NCBI GenBank assembly: GCA_964559435.1
Contig: CAZLHI010000003.1
Location: 106,739-170,738 of the forward strand
Direction of reading: 5' to 3'
DNA length: 64,000 nucleotides
DNA from: Hebobacterum sp964559435
GTDB lineage: Bacteria; Armatimonadota; Hebobacteria; Hebobacterales; Hebobacteraceae
In this document: piece by piece, positions 9,266 through 18,311 of the stretch
Layout of the letters: every line of letters begins with the position of its first letter
How positions within the stretch are numbered: the first letter of the stretch is position 1
Notes under the pieces: generated by a model
The model's database searches: none
What the model was told of the DNA's origin: nothing
What the model saw: only the letters and a program-made list of their open reading frames with translations
Translations under genes and position numbers: made by a program

Positions 9266-11449
9266 GTGGCGGAATCCCTGCACAAGTCTCGACTGACGAT
9301 TCTGCAGGTGCTCTCCTGGCTGAACTATGGCGGCGTTGAGAGCTACACGATCCGGCTCGCCCGGGGGCTGACCGAGCGAGGACACCGCGTGCTCGTCGCC
9401 TCACACGGAGGCCAGCTGGTCCCGGAGCTGGAGGCTTCCGGGATCGAGCACTTCCATGTCAACTTCGCGGGCGGACGGATGGCGCCGGGCGTACTCGCAA
9501 TACGGCGCCTGCTGGAGCGAGAGCACGTCGACATCGTGAACGCGCATAACTGGCGCGCGGGCGCTGTGTCCTACCTCGCGTGCAGGCGGGCCGGTGTTCC
9601 CTATGTTCTCACCATCCATGGGACCCGAAGTCCCGTGAATCGCTACACGGTCTTCTACTGGAGTCGCCGCATGGCCGTGGTGAGCGATGCAAGCTGGCGG
9701 AATCTGGTAGACGGGTTCGGGCTGCCTCCAGAGAGAGTCGTAAAGACGATCATCGGAGTGGACACTGACCGGTTCCGGCCCTCTGAGCCCGACCCAAGCC
9801 TGGAACGGCAGCTCGGCCTGCAGCCCGGCGCGCCGCGGGTGGTGCACGTCAGTCGATTCAGCCACAGCAAAGCCCCCGTGGCACAAGCCGCTATCCAGGC
9901 GATCGAGCAGCTGGAGAAAGTTGTGCCCCATGTTGAGCTCGTGCTGGTGGGGCAGGGACCGGAGGAGCGCGCGGTGGCGCGGGCCGCTCACAAGATGAAC
10001 GAACGCCTTGGGCGGCAGGCTGTGTTCGCGCTGGGAGGCCGCGGCGACATTCCCCGCATCTTGTCGCTCGGGTCGGTCGCCATCGGAACGGCCTCCGTGA
10101 CCTTGGAGGCGATGGCTTGCGGGCTTCCTGTGGTCGCAGCGGGCAAGGGCGGCTACTTCGGCATCGTCCGGCCCGAGACCTTGGAGAGAGCGGAGGCGTC
10201 GTGTTACGCGGACCACGAGGCCGTCGGCCGGGTGACGCCTGAGGTGCTCAGGCAAGACATGCAGACCCTGTTGTGTGATCCGGGAGAGGCCCAGCGTCTG
10301 GGGGAATTCGGGAGGGCCACAGCCGAGTCGAGGTACGGCGTGCCACGGCTGGCACAAGACATCGAGGGTATCTATCGAGAGGAGCTGTGCGATCGGTCGA
10401 GTGTCAAACGGGTTCTCGTGTTCCATCTGAACCAGATCGGCGACTTGATGTTCACGCTGCCGGCCCTCAAGGCACTCCGGGAAGCCTATCCTCAGGCCCA
10501 CATAACGAGCGTGCTCAGGCCGCACCTGGCGGGCCTGGTGGGCGAGAGTGGCTTTGTGGACGAGATCTTGCACCGCCCGGCGGCCCCCATGCAGGCTGCC
10601 GTGGGCCTCGGCCTGCGGCTCCGACAGGCCAGGCCGGACATGGCGGTGGCATTCTCACAGTCGGCGACCATGGCCTTGTGCGCGCGGCTATCGGGGGCAC
10701 GACACCGAGTGGGGTACGCAGACTCAGAACTCGCGGGCTTCCTGACGCATCGGATCCAGGTCCGCGGGATACCTTGTCCGGAGAAGGTCATGCGACTCGT
10801 GCGCGGCCTTGGCATTGAGCCCGACAAGACGGACTATGTTGGTCTTGCGAGGCTGTCGCAGGAGGACTGGGAGTACGGAGACAGGTTGCTGGCTGAACAG
10901 GAGCTGGAGGGAGACGGCCCGCTAATCGCGCTGGCGCCAGGCGAGTCGAGTAGCAAGCCGTACAAGTCGTGGACCGCTGAGGGCTTCATGGAGGTGGCCG
11001 TGCGGCTTGCCCACGACGACGGCGCTCGACTGGTGGTCGTTGGGGCTGAGGCCGATCGGGAGCTTGGATACGAGATCATCGGACCAATCGGTCCGCGCCA
11101 ATCGTGCAACCTAGCTGGGCGGACCACACCGGGCCAGCTCGCAGCCGTCTTGGCCCGTTGCGATCTTCTCATCGGCATCGACTCCGGGCCAATGCATGTG
11201 GCGGCCGCCATGGCGAGGCCTGTGGTGGCGCTCTTCGGTCCCACGGACCCCCGGCGGACGGGCCCGCAGGGAGAAGACCACGAGGTGATCTTCCATGAGC
11301 AGCCGTGCTGGGGGCCCTGTGTTCATCCGGTGACACCCAACTGCGACCACAGGAGCTGCATGATGTCGATCACACCTCATGAGGTGTTGGCAGCGGCGCT
11401 TCGGATCTTGTCGCGCGAGGGGCGGCTCGAGGCGCAGGCGGCGGAGTGA
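9266..11449 (+). CDS. Two-domain glycosyltransferase: GT4 fused to GT9 (heptosyltransferase-like)
   Basis: 727-residue fusion of two glycosyltransferases. Residues 1 to about 370 are a GT4 enzyme with LSWLNYGGVESYTIRLARGL at the start and a GT4 sugar-nucleotide region around SVTLEAMACGLPVVAAGKGG. From about residue 379 a second protein begins, VLVFHLNQIGDLMFTLPALK, typical of GT9 heptosyltransferases, and it ends with LLIGIDSGPMHVAAAMARPV. Both domains look complete. The GTG start at 9266 is one base past the upstream stop. Likely adds two successive core sugars; donors and acceptors are not known. Confidence 0.82.
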   Translation: MAESLHKSRLTILQVLSWLNYGGVESYTIRLARGLTERGHRVLVASHGGQLVPELEASGIEHFHVNFAGGRMAPGVLAIRRLLEREHVDIVNAHNWRAGAVSYLACRRAGVPYVLTIHGTRSPVNRYTVFYWSRRMAVVSDASWRNLVDGFGLPPERVVKTIIGVDTDRFRPSEPDPSLERQLGLQPGAPRVVHVSRFSHSKAPVAQAAIQAIEQLEKVVPHVELVLVGQGPEERAVARAAHKMNERLGRQAVFALGGRGDIPRILSLGSVAIGTASVTLEAMACGLPVVAAGKGGYFGIVRPETLERAEASCYADHEAVGRVTPEVLRQDMQTLLCDPGEAQRLGEFGRATAESRYGVPRLAQDIEGIYREELCDRSSVKRVLVFHLNQIGDLMFTLPALKALREAYPQAHITSVLRPHLAGLVGESGFVDEILHRPAAPMQAAVGLGLRLRQARPDMAVAFSQSATMALCARLSGARHRVGYADSELAGFLTHRIQVRGIPCPEKVMRLVRGLGIEPDKTDYVGLARLSQEDWEYGDRLLAEQELEGDGPLIALAPGESSSKPYKSWTAEGFMEVAVRLAHDDGARLVVVGAEADRELGYEIIGPIGPRQSCNLAGRTTPGQLAAVLARCDLLIGIDSGPMHVAAAMARPVVALFGPTDPRRTGPQGEDHEVIFHEQPCWGPCVHPVTPNCDHRSCMMSITPHEVLAAALRILSREGRLEAQAAE

Positions 11450-11468
11450 GGCGGAGCGGGCGAGCCCG

Positions 11469-13103
11469 ATGACCGACGTGAGCATCTGTATCCCCATCTA
11501 CAACAGCGCTTCGGTGGTCGCGAACTGCCTGTGCGCGCTGCCGAAGGCGTGCGGGGGGTTGAGGTGGGAGGCGATCCTGGTTGACAATGCCTCGACGGAT
11601 GGGGGCGGGAGGCTCGTGGCGGCGGAGTTCCCCGAGGTAAGGCTGATCGTCAACGACGAGAACAAAGGATTCGCGGCGGCGAGCAACCAGGCCGCGGCAG
11701 CCGGACACGGTCGGTACCTGGTGCTGCTCAATGCTGACACGGTGCCAGCACCGGGATCGCTGGCGCGGCTCGCCGGGTTCCTGGAGAAGAACCCGCGGGC
11801 GGCGGCGGTGGGGCCGCGGCTGCGCCGCCCCGATGGGCGAACGCAGACGTCGATCCACCCGATCCCGACGCTTCGTAATCAGCTTCTGCGCCTGGCCGGC
11901 CTCAATACGACGAGCCTGGCGCGACTGCGGATGCGAGGGCATACGCCCCGGCCGGTGGCAGCGCTGCTGGGCGCGTGTATGATGATTCCGCGCGAGGCGT
12001 GGGAGGAGATCGGTCCGCTGGACGAGAGGTTCTTCTTCTACCTGGAGGACACGGACTGGTGTCTGCGGGCGCGGAAGTGCGGCCGGCAAGTGTACTATTG
12101 GCCGGAGCCGGAGGTGGTGCACGTGGGGGGCGGGTCGGCGCTCGGCCTGGGGGCTGACCGAAAGGCGCTGTATTACGAGAGCCTGGTGAGGTTCTTCGAG
12201 GTGCACTATGGAGAGCGCGCCGCCGGGCGACTGAGGGCGGCGCTGCGGGTGCGGGGGTATCGTCCTCCAACGACAGCCGAGGGAGTGGTGAGGAGAGCGG
12301 AAGAGTCGGACTATGGCTCGGGGAGTTGTGGCTCGGGCGCGGCTGTCTCGGCGGTGGTGTTGGCGCGGGACGAGGAGGAGGACCTGCCCGAGTGTCTGGC
12401 GAGCCTCGGGTGGGCGGACGAGATCGTGGTGGTGGTGTCGGCAGAGAGCGTGGATAAGAGCGCGGAGGTGGCAAGGCGGTACACAGAGCGGGTGCTGGTG
12501 CGGCCGTGGGAGGGATTCGCGCGGATGCGGAACTGGGCCATCGAGCAGGCCGCGGGGCCGTGGGTGCTCATGGTCGACGCGGACGAGCGGGTGACGCCGA
12601 GACTGATGGATGAGATTCGGGAGGCGGTGGCAGGGCCGGGGCCGGCGGCTTATGAGATCCCGCGGGCGTTCTTCTTCTGCGGACACCGGCTGCGACATGG
12701 AGGGTGCTGGCCGGATGAGGTGCTGCGGCTCTTTCGGCGGGACGCGGGGCGGTACGGAGAGCGGCACGTACACGAGCGGTTCCACGCGACCGGGCCGGTG
12801 GGGAGATTGAGGGAGCCGCTGTTGCACTACGCGTACCGGGATATGGAGGAGTATTTCGAGAAGTTCTCTCGCTATGCAGAGTTGGCGGCCCAGGACCTGT
12901 GGGAGAGGGGCCGGCGGGCGCGGCTGTGGGAATGGGTGTCGCCGGGGTTCACGTTCTTCAGCCGGTATGTGCTCAAGGGCGGCTTTCTGGATGGCGCGCC
13001 GGGGCTGGTATACAGTGCGCTGGGAGCGGCGTTTGTGCTGGCGCGGACGGCACGGCTGTGGGAGATGGAAGGGGGACGGCCTGGACAAGGGAGGCACGAA
13101 TGA
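11469..13103 (+). CDS. Tandem GT2 glycosyltransferase (rhamnosyltransferase-like plus WaaE-like)
   Basis: 544-residue protein with two GT2 domains. The first (about 1-270) has VSICIPIYNS, ENKGFAAASNQA and LLNADTVP, resembling Wbb-type rhamnosyltransferases. The second (about 290-530) opens with AVVLARDEEEDLPECLASL and has EGFARMRNWAIEQA and LMVDADERV, resembling WaaE/KdtX-type core glucosyltransferases. The DXD-type metal motifs are NAD and DAD. ATG 11469 is preferred; the earlier part of the frame overlaps the GT4-GT9 gene. Its last four bases overlap hldE2. Sequence here is richer in GC and repetitive GCG/GGC codons than the neighbours. Confidence 0.82.
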   Translation: MTDVSICIPIYNSASVVANCLCALPKACGGLRWEAILVDNASTDGGGRLVAAEFPEVRLIVNDENKGFAAASNQAAAAGHGRYLVLLNADTVPAPGSLARLAGFLEKNPRAAAVGPRLRRPDGRTQTSIHPIPTLRNQLLRLAGLNTTSLARLRMRGHTPRPVAALLGACMMIPREAWEEIGPLDERFFFYLEDTDWCLRARKCGRQVYYWPEPEVVHVGGGSALGLGADRKALYYESLVRFFEVHYGERAAGRLRAALRVRGYRPPTTAEGVVRRAEESDYGSGSCGSGAAVSAVVLARDEEEDLPECLASLGWADEIVVVVSAESVDKSAEVARRYTERVLVRPWEGFARMRNWAIEQAAGPWVLMVDADERVTPRLMDEIREAVAGPGPAAYEIPRAFFFCGHRLRHGGCWPDEVLRLFRRDAGRYGERHVHERFHATGPVGRLREPLLHYAYRDMEEYFEKFSRYAELAAQDLWERGRRARLWEWVSPGFTFFSRYVLKGGFLDGAPGLVYSALGAAFVLARTARLWEMEGGRPGQGRHE

Positions 13104-13615
13104 GCGGCGCGTCGGGACCGAGGAAGGCGGGTGAGAAGATCGTGTCGCGAGAGGAGGCGAAGGGGCGCGTTGACGAATGGCGCCGCGAGCGGAAGCGGAT
13201 CGCCTACGCCAACGGGTGCTTCGACCTCCTTCATGTGGGCCACGTGCGGACGCTCGAGGCCGCACGCCAACATGGAGATGTCCTCGTTGTCGGGCTGAAC
13301 TCAGACACATCCGCGCAGCGGATCAAAGGAAAGGGACGGCCCATTTACGACGAACAGTCGAGGGCCGAGATGGTTGCCGCTCTGGCGAGCGTCGATCTTG
13401 TGGTGATCTTCCCCGAGTTCAGCTCGCTGCCCCTCATAAAAGCTCTCAGGCCGGATGTGTGGGTGAAGGGTGGGGACTATGTCCTGGAGACTGTGAATCA
13501 GGACGAACGCGCGTTCGTGGAGAGCTATGGGGGACAGGTGGCGCTGACCGATCGCGTGGAAGGAGCTTCGACCAGCGATGTCATCGCTCGTGTGAAGTGT
13601 CTCCCCGAGACCTGA
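13100..13615 (+). CDS. hldE2: D-glycero-beta-D-manno-heptose 1-phosphate adenylyltransferase
   Basis: 171-residue nucleotidyltransferase equal to the C-terminal half of E. coli HldE (RfaE). It makes ADP-heptose, the donor for the GT9 enzymes upstream. The signature is YANGCFDLLHVGHVRTLEAA, with the HXGH nucleotide-binding motif, then VGLNSDTSAQRIKGKGRP. The kinase half is absent, so a separate hldE1/rfaE1 must be elsewhere if the pathway is complete. ATG 13100 overlaps the GT2-GT2 stop (ATGA). It ends the LPS run; the next gene is on the other strand 44 bases on. Confidence 0.93.
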   Translation: MSGASGPRKAGEKIVSREEAKGRVDEWRRERKRIAYANGCFDLLHVGHVRTLEAARQHGDVLVVGLNSDTSAQRIKGKGRPIYDEQSRAEMVAALASVDLVVIFPEFSSLPLIKALRPDVWVKGGDYVLETVNQDERAFVESYGGQVALTDRVEGASTSDVIARVKCLPET

Positions 13616-13659
13616 TCCTGCAATGGTGGGATCGCATTCGTTGCGGGCCGCCGGAGGCC

Positions 13660-14142
13660 TCACCACGTGCCCAAGTTCTGAAGCGCCTGAACGAGGTGGT
13701 GGTAGCTCCGGAAGGCGACGATCTCCTGGCCCACGAAGCTGTTCAGCACCGTGTGGGCGAATGCGGTGTCGGCGTACGCCGCCATCATTACCCGTAGGAA
13801 GAGGTGTGCCACAACGATCCCGGACGCTGCTCCAAGGATACCTCCCACAACCGGGTCGAGCACGTCCAGGGACAGCAGGGTTGTCTCATAGATGAACTTC
13901 GTGGCGATGACTATGAGCACGACAAGAACGACGAAGATCATCGCCATCCAGAAGGCCTCGCCGGTGGCCTCGGACTGCATAAGCGGCACTGCCCGGGCGA
14001 GGGGCCCCGCGACGAAGATCGATACCCTCAGAGCGATGAGCCCGCCCACAAAGTCGAATATGGCGCGGCCGAAGCCGCGCATGCTCTCAAGCCACGCAAT
14101 AACAATAATGAGCACTATCGCGACGGCATCAAACCAGGTCAT
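13660..14142 (-). CDS. CvpA family membrane protein
   Basis: 160-residue protein with about four hydrophobic segments, matching the CvpA / colicin V production family. The N-terminus WFDAVAIVLIIVIAWLESMR and the following RGFGRAIFDFVGGLIAL are typical of this family, whose exact role is unclear. ATG 14142 overlaps the stop of the upstream amrB-like gene by four bases, so the two are co-transcribed. The longer open frame upstream lies inside that gene and is not used. Confidence 0.78.
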   Translation of the reverse strand: MTWFDAVAIVLIIVIAWLESMRGFGRAIFDFVGGLIALRVSIFVAGPLARAVPLMQSEATGEAFWMAMIFVVLVVLIVIATKFIYETTLLSLDVLDPVVGGILGAASGIVVAHLFLRVMMAAYADTAFAHTVLNSFVGQEIVAFRSYHHLVQALQNLGTW

Positions 14143-15032
14143 CGGGAACCACCTCCCTGACGCCTGATTACGAAGGAGGCATAGCCCACGACACCGTGCC
14201 GGTCTCCGAGGATATCTCCCGACGTGTAGTAGCGAAGCATCTCGGCGCGCTGGGCGCCGCGAGCGCGGCAGTAAGAGATGGCCGCGGCAACCGGGACGGG
14301 GCCGCACATTGAGATGCGGCGCGAGTAGACGGTCCGCAGTAGGCCGGCTGCGTCCAAAGCCTCGATGGCGTCCAGAGCGTGCCTGTCCTCTCGCTCGGCA
14401 ACTTCATGGGGCACCTGATGGGAGAAGTCGGTGCTGGCGACGACGACGGCGTGGGTCGTGCCGACGGCCTCGGCGATTGCCCGCCCGAGTTCGTCTGCAT
14501 CCGCGATCACCGATTCAATGTCCCCGGATGGGTGCCGCCGGAGGCAAATCGGCACCATCTTCGGCAGCCGGTCCGCGTAGATGAACTGAAGGAAGGGAAC
14601 CTGAACCTCGAGGGAATGCTCGTCTCGATGGGCCTGCTCGTTCTCCTCGAGCAGAGCAGTCGATTCCAGTAGTCGCCGGCCGAGGTCCGTGTCGATGGGA
14701 GCATCTCCCAGGGGCGTGCGCCAGGCATCGGCGAGTGAAACTGCCGCCTGCCTTGCTGCCATATAGTGACTCGGACCGAGGATGATCACGACCTCGGGTA
14801 CGCCATCGGCGGCGAGTGCGGAGAACCCATGGGCGGCGGCAGGGCCCGAGAACATGTACCCGGCATGGGGGCTGACAACGGCGTCGATTTCTGCCGGGCC
14901 TTGAGGGTTCAGCTCGGGCAACGAGCCCGGGCCAAGAGGGTGGAGAAAGCACTCGCGCAGGGAAGCTGACAGCCCCTCCCTGCTGCCTTCGTAGAACTGG
15001 CCGGCGGCTGCAGGCCGCCGCACGTCAGACAT
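14139..15032 (-). CDS. amrB: AmmeMemoRadiSam system protein B (MEMO1 family)
   Basis: 297-residue member of the MEMO1 family, related to class III extradiol dioxygenases. RRPAAAGQFYEGSREGLSASL at the start, SPHAGYMFSGPAAAHGF, ILGPSHY and SLEVQVPFLQ are family landmarks; the His residues in these blocks mark the putative metal site. The partner genes usually linked to it (AmrA and the radical-SAM AmrS) are not in the window. It is co-directional and overlapping with cvpA. The biochemical role of this family remains poorly defined. Confidence 0.85.
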   Translation of the reverse strand: MSDVRRPAAAGQFYEGSREGLSASLRECFLHPLGPGSLPELNPQGPAEIDAVVSPHAGYMFSGPAAAHGFSALAADGVPEVVIILGPSHYMAARQAAVSLADAWRTPLGDAPIDTDLGRRLLESTALLEENEQAHRDEHSLEVQVPFLQFIYADRLPKMVPICLRRHPSGDIESVIADADELGRAIAEAVGTTHAVVVASTDFSHQVPHEVAEREDRHALDAIEALDAAGLLRTVYSRRISMCGPVPVAAAISYCRARGAQRAEMLRYYTSGDILGDRHGVVGYASFVIRRQGGGSR

Positions 15033-15069
15033 TCCTGTCTCCCTCCCGTCATTCGGGCGATGAGCGACG

Positions 15070-15099
15070 TTGACGCGGCCGGCAAGTCCGTGTTACTCT
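15070..15099 (+). promoter_or_regulatory. Sigma-70-like promoter for the GT4-glmS pair
   Basis: TTGACG at 15070-15075 and TACTCT at 15094-15099 with an 18-base spacer lie in the divergent gap between the amrB-like gene and the GT4 gene. Predicted transcription start is near 15106, about 48 bases before the GT4 ATG. No second element was sought by computation. Confidence 0.45.
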
Positions 15100-15153
15100 A
15101 CCGCCGCCAGCTGGGGCGGCGCTCTGTTGGGAAGGCCGGCGGCAGACACGCAC

Positions 15154-16320
15154 ATGCGGATCGCGATCTTCACCGAGTGCTATCGGCCCATCGTCAATGG
15201 GGTCGTGGTCTCGGTTTCCACCTTCGCCGGCGAGCTCAGGAAGCTGGGGCACGAGGTCCACATCATCGCCCCGGCTTTCCCCGGATATCACGAGACGGAT
15301 TCCTTCGTGCACCGGCTGCCCTCAGTCTGCCCGCCGACGCGTCCCCGTTATCCTCTCGCCCTCCCTTACAGCGGTTACCGGTTAGGCGCTCTCTTCAAGG
15401 ACCGCCCGCCGGACATCATCCACGCGCAGCACCCCTTCACATGCTGCCGCGAAGGCAGGCGGTGGGCGCGGCGGCTGCCTTGCCCTCTGGTATTTACATA
15501 CCACACTCTGATACGCGCGTATGCGCACTACGTGCCGCTACCACGCCCCCTGGTGCGGGCGGCCGCGGTCTGGGTCAGCCGAACCTTCTCCAATTCAGCC
15601 GACCAAGTTGTCGTGCCCACGCAGGGGGTGGCTGATCTGCTCCGCAGCTACGGCGTCCGCCGTCCCATTGAAGCCATCCCGACCGGGATCGATCTCGACC
15701 TGATCCGGAGCTTCGACCGACACCCCGTGCGCACCCGCCTCGGCATCCCGGACAATGTCCCTCTGATCGCCTACTCCGGCAGGATCGCGCTGGAGAAGAG
15801 CCTGGATACTCTTTTGCGCGCGCTTTCAATCCTCCGGCGACAAGGAAGCGAGGCCCATTTGGTGCTCATTGGCGGGGGGCCCTGGGAGGAAGAGTGCGGC
15901 CGCGTTGCGCGCTCCGAGGGCATAGCTGATCGAGTCCACCTCACTGGATACCTGGATCGCGGCGAGGTCTTCAACTGGGTTTCCGACGCGGACGTCTTCG
16001 CGTTCCCATCGCTCACCGACACTCAGGGAGTCGCGGTCCTGGAGGCCATGGCACTGGGCCGGCCGGCGGTCGCAGTGCGATCCGGAGCAGTTGACGACGT
16101 GATTCGAGACGGCGTCGACGGTCTTATCGTCGACCCGACAGCAGAGGCCCTGGCGGCCGGTCTCAGGGAAGTGCTGACAGACGGGGATCTGCGCGAACGG
16201 CTTGCAGGTCAGGCGAGACAGCGCGCCGAAGGGTTTTCTGCTGGACGGATGGCCAGGAAACTCGTCCTGGCCTACGAGAGGGCCCTCGCAGACCATACTC
16301 GGGGGTCGGGGAAGGGGTAG
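15154..16320 (+). CDS. Glycosyltransferase family 4 (PimB/diglucosyl-diacylglycerol synthase-like)
   Basis: 388-residue retaining GT4 enzyme. The opening MRIAIFTECYRPIVNGVVVS, then IIHAQHPF and HTLIRAYAHYVP, are characteristic of membrane-associated GT4 enzymes that glycosylate lipids. The C-terminal donor site is FPSLTDTQGVAVLEAMALGRP with the conserved E-X7-E spacing. ATG 15154 begins the conserved fold; the frame is open a little further up but without homology. It precedes glmS by 33 bases on the same strand, suggesting amino-sugar-dependent envelope synthesis. The acceptor is unknown. Confidence 0.82.
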   Translation: MRIAIFTECYRPIVNGVVVSVSTFAGELRKLGHEVHIIAPAFPGYHETDSFVHRLPSVCPPTRPRYPLALPYSGYRLGALFKDRPPDIIHAQHPFTCCREGRRWARRLPCPLVFTYHTLIRAYAHYVPLPRPLVRAAAVWVSRTFSNSADQVVVPTQGVADLLRSYGVRRPIEAIPTGIDLDLIRSFDRHPVRTRLGIPDNVPLIAYSGRIALEKSLDTLLRALSILRRQGSEAHLVLIGGGPWEEECGRVARSEGIADRVHLTGYLDRGEVFNWVSDADVFAFPSLTDTQGVAVLEAMALGRPAVAVRSGAVDDVIRDGVDGLIVDPTAEALAAGLREVLTDGDLRERLAGQARQRAEGFSAGRMARKLVLAYERALADHTRGSGKG

Positions 16321-16353
16321 CTTGCCAGCATCGCACGGAGGCAGCAGCAAGTA

Positions 16354-18189
16354 ATGTGTGGCATCATGGCTTATCTGGGCGACCGCGACACCGTCGAGGT
16401 GCTGCTCGAGGGCCTGCGGAGGCTGGAGTACCGGGGCTATGACTCCGCGGGGGTCGCCGTGTCTGTAGACGGCAAGATCGAACTCATCAAGTCGCAGGGC
16501 AAGATCTCAGTGCTGGCTCATCTGCTCGAAAAGAACAAGCCCGAAGGACGCGCGGGTATCGCCCACACACGATGGGCGACGCACGGCCCGCCTTCGACCG
16601 CGAATGCTCACCCGCATCCGGATTGTGAAGGCCACATCGCCGTCGTGCACAACGGAATCATCGAGAACTACCTAGAGCTGCGGGAGGGTCTCGAGAGAGA
16701 GGGTCATACGTTCCGATCTCAGACCGACACGGAGACGCTCGCCCACCTCTTCGAGAAGTACTACGCAGGTGACCTCGAGACGGCTGTGCGGCGCGGTCTC
16801 AAGGAGGTCAAGGGCTCCTACGCAGTTGTTGCAATGTCAGACAAGGAACCAGGCCGACTTGTGGCGGCGCGGCAGTACAGCCCGCTGATCGTCGGCCTCG
16901 GCGAGAAGCCCGGCGAGAACTTCGCCGCCTCCGATCCGTCGGCCATCATCCCGTTCACGCGCAAGGCGTATCTCATCGACAACGGCGAGATGGTCGTTCT
17001 GACGGCGGACGAGGTGCAGGTGAAGACGCTCGCGGGGGAGGCCGTCAGCAAGCCTGTCTTCCATATCGAGTGGGACGCCGAAATGGCCGAGAAGGGCGGA
17101 TACAAGCACTTCATGATAAAGGAGATCTTCGAGCAGCCGCAGGCCTTGCGGGAGACGATCGGCGATCGCATCATGGGGCGCCGCATGGAGCTGAACCTGG
17201 AAGGACTCGGCCTCTCGGACGCCTACCTGCGCAGGCTGAAGAAGATAGCCGTCATCGCCTGCGGCACCGCCTCGTACGCCGGCATGGCCGGGCAGTACGC
17301 GGTGGAGAAACTCTGTGGAGTGCCTGTTGTCGTGGATGTCGCGTCGGAGCTGCAGCACCGAGAATGTGTCTTCGATAAGGGCACGCTCGGCATCGCCATC
17401 AGCCAGTCCGGCGAAACGGCAGACACTTTGCAGGCGATGCGGATGGCGCATCGGCAGGGGGCCAAGCTCCTCGCCATAACAAACGTGATCGGCAGTTCGG
17501 TGGCGCGGGAGGCCGACGGCTTGTTGTACATCCACGCCGGCCCGGAGATCGGCGTTGCGTCCACCAAGGCCTATACGAGCCAAATCCTGGCGATGCTCCT
17601 ATTCGGCGTCCATCTTGGGCAAGTGCGAGGCAGCATCAAGCCCCAACAGGCGCGGCGGCTTCTCAAGGGCATCAAGGCGCTTCCCGAGCTGGCAGAGGAG
17701 ACTCTCAAGGAAGCCGGACACATCAAGAGGCTTGCCACTAAGTACAAGGACGTCAAGCGATATCTCTATCTCGGGCGAGGTGCCCATTACTGCTCGGCCA
17801 TGGAGGGCGCTCTCAAGCTCAAGGAGATCGCCTACCTGGATGCCGAAGGCTATGCAGCGGGCGAGATGAAGCACGGGCCACTGGCCTTGGTGACCGAGGA
17901 GGTCGCAGTGCTCTCCGCCGTAGTCGAGGGGCCGCACTACGAGAAATCCCTCGGCAACCTGCAGGAGATTCGGGCGCGCGGCGGCAAGGTCGTAGCCGTC
18001 GCCAACAAAGACGACGAGGAGATCGAGAAGTACGCGGACGATGTCATCCGCATCCCGAAGATCGAAGAGGTGCTGTCGCCTGTACTGGCCGGCATTCCCA
18101 TGCAGCTCTATGCCTATTACGTGGCGGACATCTGGGATCGCGAGATAGACCAGCCCCGGAACCTGGCGAAAAGCGTAACTGTAGAGTGA
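16354..18189 (+). CDS. glmS: Glutamine-fructose-6-phosphate aminotransferase (isomerizing)
   Basis: Makes glucosamine-6-phosphate from fructose-6-phosphate and glutamine, the entry to UDP-GlcNAc for peptidoglycan and lipid A. It is full length (611 residues). Cys2 of MCGIMAYLGD is the glutaminase nucleophile, with RRLEYRGYDSAG and HTRWATHG following. Two SIS sugar-isomerase domains occupy the C-terminal half (CGTASYAG; SQSGETADTL; the Lys-containing end PRNLAKSVTVE). No glmS ribozyme-like leader is evident; the upstream gap is only 33 bases and holds a distant GGAGG. Confidence 0.97.
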   Translation: MCGIMAYLGDRDTVEVLLEGLRRLEYRGYDSAGVAVSVDGKIELIKSQGKISVLAHLLEKNKPEGRAGIAHTRWATHGPPSTANAHPHPDCEGHIAVVHNGIIENYLELREGLEREGHTFRSQTDTETLAHLFEKYYAGDLETAVRRGLKEVKGSYAVVAMSDKEPGRLVAARQYSPLIVGLGEKPGENFAASDPSAIIPFTRKAYLIDNGEMVVLTADEVQVKTLAGEAVSKPVFHIEWDAEMAEKGGYKHFMIKEIFEQPQALRETIGDRIMGRRMELNLEGLGLSDAYLRRLKKIAVIACGTASYAGMAGQYAVEKLCGVPVVVDVASELQHRECVFDKGTLGIAISQSGETADTLQAMRMAHRQGAKLLAITNVIGSSVAREADGLLYIHAGPEIGVASTKAYTSQILAMLLFGVHLGQVRGSIKPQQARRLLKGIKALPELAEETLKEAGHIKRLATKYKDVKRYLYLGRGAHYCSAMEGALKLKEIAYLDAEGYAAGEMKHGPLALVTEEVAVLSAVVEGPHYEKSLGNLQEIRARGGKVVAVANKDDEEIEKYADDVIRIPKIEEVLSPVLAGIPMQLYAYYVADIWDREIDQPRNLAKSVTVE

Positions 18190-18204
18190 CGACGAAGGCC
18201 GTCT

Positions 18205-18228
18205 CGCTCGCGGCATAGCGTGCGAGCG
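18205..18228 (+). terminator. Possible hairpin after glmS
   Basis: CGCTCGC (18205-18211) and GCGAGCG (18222-18228) can form a 7-bp stem 16 bases after the glmS stop. There is no U-rich run after it, so it may only be a weak or Rho-assisted end, or chance in GC-rich DNA. Confidence 0.25.
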
Positions 18229-18311
18229 GCAAGGATTCGCGGCGTGGCCCAGGCTGGGGAAGTATTGGGCTGCGCCGCGATGAGCCGGGGTGAGTATAAG
18301 GAGCCCCTCCT

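Noticed and set aside
11370..13310. A 646-codon open frame on the minus strand opposite the GT2-GT2 gene
   Set aside because: It is rich in Arg, Pro and His, has no domain and mirrors a GC-rich plus-strand gene with clear GT2 motifs. Long antisense frames are expected at this GC.
13504..13517. CGAACGCGCGTTCG, a second match to the SOS-box core
   Set aside because: It lies inside the hldE2 coding region, not near a promoter; about one core match per 64 kb is expected by chance.
16321..16353. glmS ribozyme leader
   Set aside because: The gap before glmS is only 33 bases, too short for the ribozyme, and the gene appears co-transcribed with the GT4 gene.
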